Below, one piece after another: positions 56,091 to 64,000 of a stretch of DNA of 64,000 nucleotides. The stretch covers positions 1,495,101 through 1,559,100 of the forward strand of contig CM030862.1 in NCBI GenBank assembly GCA_018105865.1, given 5' to 3'. Below the pieces are notes generated by a model. It made no database searches. It saw only the letters and a program-made list of their open reading frames with translations, and was not told where the DNA came from. Position numbers and translations under genes: made by a program. The DNA is from Metaphire vulgaris. Its lineage: Eukaryota; Annelida; Clitellata; Crassiclitellata; Megascolecidae. Position 1 is the first letter of the stretch. Every line of letters begins with the position of its first letter.

Positions 56091-56575
56091 CAGTGGCGTA
56101 GCTACGGTTTCGGAATAGAGGGGGCACCTCGATATTTTCGGTTAAAAATGTTTCCGACGAGCAAAAAAGGTCGACAGAGAGTTTTTCGCAAATTCAAATA
56201 TTATGGTGCTGCCACTTCCCATTTAAAAAAATTCACAACGGCTTTGCGCAAATCCCACAACCGATGAGACATTTCCATGGGTCCATTTTTAAGAACACAA
56301 CCCGACCCATCAAATCTCCAACCCAACCCAACGCATGCCGGCAATATGGTTGCTTGCTTAACCCAACCCATCGTAATACATTGCAATGTCTTAAGGCAGC
56401 CATGACTTATTTTCTGACCCGAGACCCAACCGACCATAAATATGGTAAAGTCTGGCCTCCAACCCAATCCAACCCACGGGTTAACCCAACTCATTACCAT
56501 CTCTGCGACCGGCCACAACCAGAATAGGGTCCCAGTCCCCGCCCTCCCTATCGCCCCACCCCTGGGTACGCCGAT
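56091..56575. mobile_element. MITE family A, copy 6, interrupted
   Basis: CAGTGGCGTAGCTACGG at the left; decayed CTGGGTACGCCGATG at the right. Shared motif at 56,156-56,172. Interrupted by family L. Confidence 0.65.
56266..56530. mobile_element. AACCC-rich repeat, family L, copy 2
   Basis: Same block order as 28,925-29,425: 'catgggtc..ttttaag', 'aacccaacccaacg', 'gttgcttgcttaacccaaccca', 'acattgcaatgtcttaag'. Confidence 0.65.
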
Positions 56576-56708
56576 GATGCTTGCATCATTGGCAAGATGT
56601 CGGACATGTAAAGCACTCTTGACTCTAGCCCGCTAGGACAGTAGCGCTATATAAATTAGCCTATAACTAACTAACTAACTAGCTAATACATTGTCATTCG
56701 TTTTGCAG

Positions 56709-57508
56709 AGGCGTTCGACGATTATCTGTCGTCTCCGATTCTTATCGATACGATATCCGGACTGTTGAACGTGTCCGGCATAACCGCTCTCGACTACAAG
56801 CTGTACATCGTCTGCAACCAGTCGGAGGATCTCCACATCTACCACACCGAGCCGGGACTGAAGGCGCACAGTCGTGTGGTGCTGCCCAGCTCCGACCCGC
56901 AGGACATCGCCGCCTGCTCGAAGAGCCGCTGCCTGTACGTCTGCGACTACAGCAGCTCCGTCGTGGCCCAGCTCAACTCCAAGGGAAAGATGACCGGCCT
57001 GTGGAAGACGAAAGAGACTCCCGGTGGCCTGTCGGTAACCGAGCAGGGCAGCGTACTGGTCACTTTTCCCACGTATCGTCTCGTGCGAGAGTACAGTCCG
57101 GAAGGAATGACGATCCGTTCTTTCGCGCTGCCGAAAGACCTCGACAAGCCCTGGCACTGCGTCCGACTGAGGGCCTCCGCCCGCCTGGCCGTCTGCAGTT
57201 GGCACCGCGTCGGGATCCTCGACGAGAACGGAGCGATCGTCCAGGTTCACGGCGGCACGCAGGGGTCGCAGCCGACGCAGTTCTACTGCCCGTCGCACCT
57301 GACGGCAGACGATAATGACGTCATTCTGGTCGCCGATACGCAGAACAACCGCCTGAAGCTGGTTCGTTCGTCGACGGAATGTCGGGAATTGAGCGCGGAT
57401 CCGCAGGTGATGAAGGGGCCTCGAAGACTTCACCTAGACCTCGCCACGCGTCTCCTGTACGTCGCCGTAAGCACTGGAAACGTCCTGGTATACAGGATCC
57501 TGGCCTAA
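56709..57508 (+). CDS. TRIM-NHL-like E3 ubiquitin ligase, exon 3 (NHL-type beta-propeller)
   Basis: Residues 395-660, in one exon after 'cgttttgcag'. Repeating blade-like segments: ITALDYKLYIVCNQSEDLHIY, DIAACSKSRCLYVCDYSSSVV, GGLSVTEQGSVLVTFPTYRLV, HCVRLRASARLAVCSWHRVGI, and near residue 602 HLTADDNDVILVADTQNNRLKL, the clearest NHL signature. About six blades, as in TRIM2/3/32/71. This part would bind substrate protein or RNA. The stop codon TAA (57,506-57,508) lies inside an 8-bp target duplication of the MITE that follows. No clear AATAAA was found nearby. Confidence 0.87.
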
Positions 57509-57683
57509 CAGTGGCGGCTCCACCGGAGGGGGGCCAGAGGGGCCCGTGCCCCCTATTGAGTGCCTGCCCCCCAGTTGGGACCCTAAACTTAATGCTACAT
57601 ACATTAAACAACAAATGGTTGGCCCCGTGATTAGAAGTTGCCACCTCAACGCCCCCACTTGCCAAATCCTAGAGCCGCCACTG
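57509..57683 (-). mobile_element. hAT-type MITE family B, copy 5, at the TRIM stop codon
   Basis: CAGTGGCGGCTCCACCGG and CTAGAGCCGCCACTG ends, 175 bp. Flanks tggcctaa (57,501-57,508) and tggcctag (57,684-57,691): the left one holds the stop codon TAA, the right one has TAG in its place. Confidence 0.93.
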
Positions 57684-57815
57684 TGGCCTAGATCTAGATC
57701 CTGGATTCGTTTCCCATTTCAGAGCAGTTAAACGCTTTTCGAAAGCAGTGCGTCAAACTGGATTCTAAACCAAGGCGACAGAATCTACAGATACCGTATT
57801 CGAAGAATAGGCTCA

Positions 57816-57911
57816 CCGTACTTTCGCGCATATAAAACGCGTATTGTACGATTTTTTTGGTCCCTTGGTGCGTCTTATACTCGGGTGCGTCTTATATGCA
57901 CGAAAATACGG
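57816..57911. mobile_element. short palindromic MITE, family O
   Basis: CCGTACTTTCGCGCATATAA at the left, TTATATGCACGAAAATACGG at the right, 96 bp, with 'gtgcgtcttata' repeated inside. Superfamily not assigned. Confidence 0.75.
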
Positions 57912-58206
57912 CATTTGACAAAACGGTGAACTTCGGCGAGGAACTTTTCTGTTGACGGATAATAATAATAACTGTTAATCAAAGATCTAAGTTTAAATCC
58001 AAGCGCCCAGAAAGAGCCGCCACCGTCGTATAACTCTCAGACTAACTGTAACTAATGCTCTGGACGGTTATAAACAGCACTGTCTTTGACTGAAATACGT
58101 ACATTGGTATCATGGGCGTCCGCAGACATTTTTCCAGGGGGTGCAAAGCAAGGTCTTATGACGAAAGAAATGAAAAAAATTTCCTGGGGGTGCAAAACAG
58201 GGTTAA

Positions 58207-58987
58207 GCGGGTGCCTCACTGAACGATTTAGTCATCGGATTTAGTCGGCCAACTTATCGGCGACCGAATCCGCCTGAATGATAAGCCAGCTGCAAAGGAC
58301 AGCTGCCTCACTGGCTGACTTTGTCAGCGGGACGTTCGGGGTGGGGAGTAAACGTCCGCCAGATAATCTGAATACACGATCTGGCCGACTTCGTCGTCGG
58401 ATTTTCTGACTTGTCAGCCAATCAGATTTCAGTCCAAAGGTCAGCGCGCGAGTTGACAATAACAACAGCGAAACGAGGACACACTTTGTGGAAAATTTTG
58501 ACGGGAATAGGACAAGAAACATGTCGAAGAGTGAATTCGACTTGAATCTCCTTAGTGAAGTCGCGGCACAACCCATTTTATGGAACTGTCGCGACGATCT
58601 ATAAAAGGAAAGTGATAAAAAAACCGGCGGTATGGCTTGAGATCGCTGAGAAAGGTCTGTTGGTCTATCTCGGTGAGCTCCTGGATTAGGGTATTGTAGG
58701 CTCCCTTTAGTTCCCTACACCGTATCCAGGGTCTCACCCAGACCTTTCTCTTTTTTCGGGATTTCCTTTGTGCGGATAATGCACGTGCAGATGCAATAAC
58801 CGTCAAAATTAATCCACATAATAACAAAGCGTCAAATTCCTCGTCAGCCATCTTAAAATGAGCTAATCAGCGTTTGTAGGCGTGGCTTATTTCTTGTTTC
58901 AGACAAGACTAAACGTCGGTGGATTGGTTTGCCGACAAAATCAACGACTGAGTCCGCTGACTAAATCGTTAAGTGAGGCAGCCGCTT
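58207..58987 (-). mobile_element. PIF/Harbinger-type element, internally deleted (nested)
   Basis: Ends GCGGGTGCCTCACTGAACG and CGTTAAGTGAGGCAGCCGC, flanked by TAA on both sides, the 3-bp duplication expected of Harbinger. The TIR regions continue 'atttagtca' on both arms. One of the two genes of a full element may survive in part; the DDE core is absent. Confidence 0.78.
58552..58851 (-). pseudogene. N-terminal fragment of a HARBI1-like transposase
   Basis: A 99-codon frame from ATG at 58,851. Residues ~32-68, RKSRKKRKVWVRPWIRCRELKG then AYNTLIQELTEIDQQTF, match the N-terminal Trp-Val-Arg/His-Pro block that precedes the catalytic domain in HARBI1-like proteins. After about residue 68 the family sequence stops and the frame runs into unrelated sequence. 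The nuclease domain with its DDE residues is lost, so it has no activity. Confidence 0.7.
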
Positions 58988-59275
58988 TAAGTGACGAAAG
59001 GAACAAGAAGTTTTACCTTTTTCATAATTTCACAATTTTCCCAGGGGGGTTCAATTGCACCGTCTTGCACCCACCCCCTCCTGACGCCCATTATTGGTAT
59101 CAGTTTAATGACCTATAAAGTGATGCAACGTTCTCTATTGTATGGCGCTCGCAAAAGACAAAAAAACCTGCAACAGATAATTTTTAAGAAGTGTCTTTGT
59201 AGGATTTCTCCTATATTGAACGTCACTGAAACTCATACATCCAACTTATATACCTCCAATTTCCGTTTGTCAGCT

Positions 59276-59386
59276 AACGACTTTTATGTGTTATCTTTAA
59301 TATAACGACTTTTATGTGTTATCTTTAATATAACGACTTTTATGTGTTATCTTTAAAATAACGACTTTTATGTGTTATCTTTGATT
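59276..59386. repeat. 28-bp tandem repeat, four copies
   Basis: Unit reads 'aacgacttttatgtg' then 'ttatctttaatat'; four copies, the last one diverging. Confidence 0.93.
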
Positions 59387-59671
59387 ATACACACGCAAAA
59401 ACATTATACGCAGTAAAACAACGCAAAAACCACAAATAGACAGACATTGAGACTTTGGAAAGAGTACAACACAGAGCAACAAAGATGCTCAAAGAGTATC
59501 AGAGACTAATCTCTGAGGAAAGGCTACAACGCTGTGGATTGACAACTTTGGAAAAAAGAAGAGAGAGAGAGGGGGGATTTGATTGAAATATACAAAATAC
59601 TAACAAGTAAAGCCAAGAGAAAGTTTTTTTTACAATGAAACAGTATGGTGGAACCAGAGGATACAACATTA

Positions 59672-59888
59672 TTATTATTATTATTATTCAGGACGATTTA
59701 TTCGACGCCGTACGCATAGCTAAGGCTAAAGTCAAGGGCGTCTAACAACCAAAAGAAACTTTAAACAGGTGTGTCTTCATGTTCTTCAAAAACGCTCCTG
59801 GCGTCTGTTTAACCCCTTAACTGGGGACCCCGGATATATCCGTCCATTTTACATTGAGTTACAGTTAAATGCACGGTTAAGGGGTTAA
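59672..59888 (-). mobile_element. CR1/L2-type 3' end nested in K2
   Basis: ATT tail at 59,671-59,688, then 'ttcgacgccgtacgcatag' and 'gactttagccttag' (in reverse), resembling the 3' ends at 12,216 and 62,365. It carries the fourth 72-bp piggyBac-type MITE. Confidence 0.65.
59813..59884. mobile_element. 72-bp piggyBac-type MITE (family F), copy 4
   Basis: TTAA at 59,809-59,812 and 59,885-59,888; the same length and ends as copies 1-3, 55 kb away. Third level of nesting. Confidence 0.92.
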
Positions 59889-59974
59889 GAAACAGATTTG
59901 GGGATACAAACAGCATTTTTGTGCAAGAGTGGTGGACAGATGGAATGAACTGAACTAGAAGATGATAATGGCTG

Positions 59975-60154
59975 TAGTGACGTCGCCAGGAGTTTTTGGT
60001 TGGGGAGGGGGCCAAAAGGGGCTGGCTGTCGTGTCAGATTCTTTACCCACCCCTCCACAAAAAAACTTTCTCACCGGCTTTGCGCGAATCTGATAGGTGG
60101 TCTAGAGCAGGTTGGGGGAGTTGCCCCCCATTTGCCCTCGTGGCGACGCTAATG
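59975..60154. mobile_element. MITE family H, copy 2
   Basis: TAGTGACGTCGCCAGGAG at the left, CGTGGCGACGCTAATG at the right. Confidence 0.7.
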
Positions 60155-60168
60155 GTTCCGAAATGTGT

Positions 60169-60270
60169 GCATTTGAACGCGGCGAGCATTTGGACGCGGA
60201 GGGCATTTGGACGCGGATGGTATTTGGACGCGGAGAGCATTTGGACGCGGTGGGCATTTGGATGCGAATT
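60169..60270. repeat. 17-bp minisatellite, six copies
   Basis: Unit GCATTTGGACGCGGAGG with small changes; reads as repeated 'ALRVQMPSASK' on the minus strand, an artefact. Confidence 0.93.
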
Positions 60271-60440
60271 TTGGGTTAGGGGGTAGGCAAACGGGGGCTG
60301 GCGTGTCAGATTCCTTTCCACCTTCCCACCCCTCCATAATAACTTTTTCACCGGATTTGCGCGAATCTGGTAGGTGGTCTGGAGCAAGTTGAGGGGGAGA
60401 GGCAGTTGCCCCCATTTGCTCCCTCCCTCCGTGCGAGTGT
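60271..60440. mobile_element. MITE family H, partial copy 3
   Basis: 'ggctggcgtgtcagattcctt', 'caccggatttgcgcgaatctg' and 'gcagttgcccccatttgctcc' match H2; the ends are lost on both sides. Confidence 0.6.
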
Positions 60441-60489
60441 GAAATGATTTCAAAATGAACTTCAGTACTATATGATACTAGATTTGATG

Positions 60490-60543
60490 GGCAAAACATA
60501 GGGGTTCTCACAAAGGGTAGACTTTACTGAACCACTTTAAACC

Positions 60544-60595
<52 letters not shown>
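60490..60595 (+). repeat. family J unit, copy 2, with (ATT)n tail
   Basis: 'gggcaaaacataggggttctcac ... ctgaaccactttaaaccttg', then about sixteen ATT units. Confidence 0.7.
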
Positions 60596-61395
60596 ATTTC
60601 AGTTCTTAATTTTCTAATCACTATGTAGTATGTATACTGAAAGCGAAATCATTGATCCTTATTAAAGACAATTAAAGACTATAGAAGCTTCAAAAGGACA
60701 AACTTGATCATTAGTAAAGTCGTCAGTAGCTGACTGATTTTGCGTTAGACTACACTGTAGTTCTTTTGTATGAGTTTTAATCGGCATCTGTAACAGCTCG
60801 TGTGATTTCAAGATGATTAGGCCTACCTCTTTAAGTTCCAATGCATTTGCTAGGTGGCGCTGCACAAATGGTTCCATCAACTTTTTAGTCCGCGTGTAAA
60901 TTGCGGGAGACCAGGACTGCACGAGGATATCTCTGCACCCTGAGTCAACCTTGGCAACAATGTCCGTATAGGATAAAAAATACTTTTTTTTTCTCCCACT
61001 TCGGCCGCCTCGGAGTTCCTTTATTTATCCCACTCTGGTTCTAAAGAAATATGCATATAGGGTGGACCAAAAAAAACCGACGTAGCCACGTGTAGCTAAG
61101 TAGCTGTTCGTTTGGAGAATCGCTAATTAGACACATCTATTTCGTCTACACGATTGTGCCGGCTAATTGCGTGAAATTGCCTGCCAAAGTGTCTACTTAT
61201 ACACACGTTTAACGTCGATTCGTAGTCTGCCAATGTCCGTGCACGTGGCATCCTTCGAGGCAAAATTATTATAACCAGAAGTTCACGGCAGATGACTGTG
61301 TTCAAGATTGCTTTGTTTGTCCCCGGGCGTTGATATGGTAATAGGGGGAACAAATCAAATCTAATCTCTCGTTCTGTGTCGAATACTATCGGCTA
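60596..61395. other. unannotated sequence
   Basis: Frames of 76-86 codons on the minus strand without domains. 'ttatttatcccactctggttct' near 61,020 recurs loosely at 9,848. No gene recognised. Confidence 0.4.
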
Positions 61396-61682
61396 CAGTG
61401 GCGTAGCCAAAGGGGAATTGGGGGGGTTTAAAACCCCCTCTTGGCTGGCCGATTACAAAAATCTATATTGCGTATTATTATTTTGTGGGTGGAGGGGCGC
61501 CAAAATCGGGTTTAAGGTAGCAAAAAAGGCAAAAAATGAATGAAGTTGTACACGGGCTGTCCGCGCACTCATAATATAACTACACTTTAGGTGAGGGCCT
61601 TTTTTTGCTTGTCAGTTTTCTAAGTCGGGACTGGTTTTTGGTCGTAACCCTATCCCCTCGAAAAGTCCTGGCTACGCCACTG
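61396..61682. mobile_element. MITE family A, copy 7
   Basis: CAGTGGCGTAGCCAAAGG at the left, CTGGCTACGCCACTG at the right; the same subfamily as 41,743-42,069. Shared motif in reverse at 61,597-61,615. Confidence 0.88.
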
Positions 61683-62344
61683 CTTTCGGGTGAGTCTTGT
61701 TGCAGTTGAACTGCGCTAAAGCGGACTGAATTTTGTATTTCTTCGATGTATCCAGTCTTGTCATCAGATTTCTTTACTATTATTTCATGCGTAAAAACTA
61801 CAGACACAATTCATGTTGGTATTATTATTATATAAGTTTTTATCAAAAATCATCTTCCGGATTTGCTGTTGCGAAATTTACCACTTGCGTTTTCATTTAA
61901 CTTTCCAAGTTATGCTTTAAACGTTTTCAGTTCCTGTACGCTGACAGATGATCATTTTGATTGGATGCCAAGGTACTTGACGTGAAGATTTCGTGCATTT
62001 TCAAAATGCACGCTTTTTCAAGGACCACAATGGAAGCTAGTTTAATTAATATAGCAGCGTTATATGAAAGACCTCTGCTCCATGCAGTGATTGTCCTGAG
62101 GCCGTGAAACTCTCTCAGTCAGTCACTAGTAAAGTTGTTTGGTTCTTATAATGTTGGCATCTCGTTTGCTGAAAAAGTGTGATGGTTTTCTGTTTATGAG
62201 TGAGATTTTGGTTGCTTTATCTTGTTACCCAAAAGATTTAGGAATCTAGTGTCTATTTTTGTAGTTTCTTTTAGCAAAGGGATGATGATGAGGAGGATGA
62301 GGAGGAGGAGGAGGAGGAGAGGGGAAGGAGATGGATGATCTTTA
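61683..62344. other. unannotated sequence
   Basis: AT-rich, then a GAT/GAG run at 62,281-62,320. No gene recognised. Confidence 0.4.
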
Positions 62345-62600
62345 TCTTCTTTATCTTCTTGACGACTTCTATAGCGCCGTACGCACGACGAAGGTCGAAG
62401 TCGAAGGCGCTTTGACATACTTTGGCATGCCGATGGCGAACATCGGATAACAGAGACAGCGTAAAGTCAGCCCTGATGGAAACGACGGAGATCGCCGCCC
62501 AAACGCCCACGACAGCAATCCCGCGTAGAAAGGAGCCTTCCGCTGTAGAACCGTCCGCACCAGGCACGTCAAAGGAACAAAAACACGGGATAAGATGTTG
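62345..62600 (-). repeat. CR1/L2-type LINE 3' end fragment
   Basis: 'cttgacgacttctatagcgccgtacgc ... gaagtcgaaggcgctttgac' in reverse gives the GCGC-stem 3' end seen in related repeats here. The rest is non-coding GC-richer sequence. Confidence 0.5.
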
Positions 62601-62609
62601 ACAATTCCG

Positions 62610-62745
62610 CAGATGATGATTATGATGATGATGATGATGATGATGTTGCTGATGCTGCTGCTGATGATGATGACGATGATGACGACGACGATGATGATGA
62701 TTGATAATGACGATTACGATTACTATGATGATGACGACGATGACG
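62610..62745. repeat. (GAT)n/(GAC)n microsatellite
   Basis: Interrupted GAT array with CTG and GAC patches. Confidence 0.93.
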
Positions 62746-62917
62746 TTGACATATTTCATTGCTACATCTACAGACATATTTCTGATAAAACCACTATAAT
62801 TATGATTATTGTCCCGCGCCCTCAGCATAAATGTCTCTCAAGAACCAAATTATGGAGTCATGTTCTGTTGCGTTTTGCGAATGCTCACTAATTAAAAATG
62901 AGAGAGCGAGAAAGAGA

Positions 62918-62985
62918 GTGAGAGAGAGAGAGAGAGAGAGATAGAGAAAGAAAGAGAGAGAAGGAGAGAGAAGGAGAGAGAAGGA
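62918..62985. repeat. (GA)n microsatellite
   Basis: GA array with GAAG interruptions, followed by ATA repeats to 63,023. Confidence 0.94.
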
Positions 62986-62999
62986 TGATATATAATAAT

Positions 63000-63075
63000 A
63001 ATAATATAATATAATAATAATATAACAAGGTTTAAAGTGGTTCAGTAGGGACTGCCCTGTGTGAGAACCACTGTT
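63000..63075 (-). repeat. family J unit, copy 3
   Basis: ATA tail, then 'caaggtttaaagtggttcag ... gtgagaaccactg', the inverse of copies 1 and 2. Confidence 0.7.
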
Positions 63076-63215
63076 ATATATATATACAGTATATAATAAT
63101 ATATATTGTGGAAATATAGACGTCTTATCTGAAACGCGAAAGCGATACGGATAATGCACTGCATTTGCTGATCTTTCGTCGCTTAGTGCTGAGTCGGCCA
63201 TTTTGTTATAGCCCA

Positions 63216-63249
<34 letters not shown>

Positions 63250-64000
63250 GTGTGTGTTTGCACGTGCGCGCGCGCGTGTGTGTGATGCTGGGGGCATCCA
63301 TATTAATATAATATCTTGTTCAGGGACTCGTTTCACATAAGCCCGCTCTTGGCGCTCGCGTTATTTACACGTATTGGATTTTGCCGACGGCCCGAAAAAG
63401 GCAGCGGATCTACTCTGTAGTCGGTCTCTCATTCTGCCCTGTGTCTCTCCCTCTATCGGTCGCCTAATGCGGTCGTGGCTTAGGGCACCAGCCACATGCA
63501 GCCAATCTTTGCGGGATTGATTGGCAAGCCCCTAGCAACCGACCGGCGGGCGGTTAAGAGAGGTGGCTGGCGAGCGGGCGAAGCCAGAGACCGTCTGCTC
63601 GTAGAGGTCATTATATCAGACGACTGCTGCGCCGGAGACCGTTATTAGATTGACCAGCGCCGGTCGATTTCGTGATTTCATTAGAAATTCCGTTGCGGAG
63701 AAATCCGACGAGAAAATTCTTCAACTTCTTCTGCGACGTTTTGAAACCGGTTCTCGCGAAGATTTGAGAAATTGTCGTCTACGACGCAATAAGAAGGTAG
63801 AAAGGCATTCTTTTGATAATTTTTTGCTCGAAATCCGCTGCGTTATTGAAATAAAAAAGAAATCGATTCTATTTCTCCATAATTAATATTCAATTTATTT
63901 CTAATCGTTTGCGGGATTTAGCGCAAGAGAGTTGTCCTTTATTTTGGGATAATAATACCTCTTAGCCAAGTCGCTATAGTTTTCATTTTAGGCAGAGACA
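63076..64000. other. right edge: unannotated, possible promoter or first exon
   Basis: (TC)n at 63,218-63,247. From 63,340 to 63,660 CpG density rises, with ttgattggcaa (reverse CCAAT) at 63,519-63,529 and 'cctagcaac', an RFX half-site look-alike, just after. A frame at 63,650-63,886 has no ATG start and no known domain. If a gene starts here, its body lies outside the window. Confidence 0.25.

Larger units (their letters stand above)
54695..56708 (+). other. intron 2 of the TRIM gene (2.0 kb, probably GC-AG)
   Basis: GC at 54,695; 'cgttttgcag' acceptor ending 56,708. Contains a GATT-tailed repeat end, the LINE copy 2 in antisense, a GGA run at 55,748-55,769 and nested C, A and L elements. 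Confidence 0.6.
58111..59092. mobile_element. hAT-like element, CATGGGCGTC ends, interrupted
   Basis: CATGGGCGTCCGCAG at the left, CTCCTGACGCCCATT at the right, with perfect 8-bp duplications attggtat (58,103-58,110 and 59,093-59,100). Its own body is short; most of it is the Harbinger insert. Confidence 0.82.
59440..59962 (+). mobile_element. LINE relic K2, interrupted
   Basis: 59,455-59,670 reads LERVQHRATKMLKEYQ, EERLQRCGLTTLEKRRER, GDLIEIYKILTSKAKRK: a reverse transcriptase C-terminus. It resumes at 59,888 with '.RNRFGDTNS' and ends in 'RVVDRWNELN'. The break is another retroelement end. Confidence 0.82.

Noticed and set aside
56675..57433. 252-codon minus-strand frame over TRIM exon 3
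   Set aside because: Antisense shadow of the propeller exon, extending only because stops are rare in GC-rich DNA.
60043..60511. Minus-strand 120-136-codon frames with repeated 'ALRVQM' units
   Set aside because: Produced by a 17-bp minisatellite and two family H MITEs.
63650..63886. First coding exon of a gene at the right edge
   Set aside because: No ATG, no domain and no clear donor; kept only as a possible regulatory or 5' region.

Overview
This is a piece of animal nuclear DNA, most likely from an invertebrate. I cannot place it to phylum from sequence alone. The grounds are an intron-split TRIM/RING gene, a Tctex1-type dynein light chain gene, CR1/L2-group non-LTR retrotransposons, hAT, piggyBac-like, PIF/Harbinger, pogo-like and Ginger-like DNA transposons, a tRNA-derived SINE and very many long microsatellites. 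There are no operons and no bacterial features.

Host genes are few. (1) A Tctex1-domain protein lies on the minus strand at 37,222-37,617 in a single exon. (2) A three-exon TRIM-like E3 ubiquitin ligase lies on the plus strand at 49,308-57,508: RING and B-box 1 in exon 1, B-box 2 and coiled coil in exon 2, an NHL-type beta-propeller in exon 3. The splice phases fit and give 660 residues; the second intron appears to be of the GC-AG type. Its introns are full of transposons: a complete but broken 3.2-kb hAT element inside a LINE relic in intron 1, and an antisense LINE 3' end in intron 2. A MITE has inserted exactly at its stop codon.

The rest is mobile and simple-sequence DNA. 1-12 kb: a dense field of MITEs, including three identical-length 72-bp piggyBac-type copies. 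12.2-15.1 kb: a nearly full-length LINE ORF on the minus strand. 15-37 kb: mostly unannotated sequence with MITEs, a tRNA-derived SINE (28.2 kb), a large CTA/CTG array (16.7-17.3 kb) and other microsatellites. 38-46 kb: more MITEs and a 5S-like relic. 46.7-48.8 kb: an odd palindrome, then a 1,495-bp Ginger-like transposon with 198-bp inverted repeats and one intact cysteine-rich ORF. 57.5-64 kb: nested elements (Harbinger inside a hAT-like element; LINE inside LINE with a piggyBac MITE) and a possible promoter at the right edge.

Family letters used below are mine, named by terminal inverted repeat (TIR): A CAGTGGCGTAGC; A2 CAGGGGCGTAGC; B CAGTGGCGGCTCC; C CAGTGTTTATTCTAGGCC; D CAGGGATAT; E GGGACCATCCATAAA; F 72-bp piggyBac type in TTAA; G CAGTGGCGGTTCC; H GTCGCCAGGA; I CAGTGGTTCTC; J short unit with an ATT tail; K LINE relics; L AACCC-rich; N CAGTGTTG; O CCGTATTTTCG; P pogo-like CAGTAGAACTTCG. 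A, A2, B, C, D, G, I and N carry exact or near-exact 8-bp target duplications typical of hAT. The most novel-looking signals are the Ginger-like element with its empty site preserved elsewhere in the window, and an 18-bp motif (TGACAAGCAAAAAAGGTC) shared inside MITE families whose ends are unrelated.
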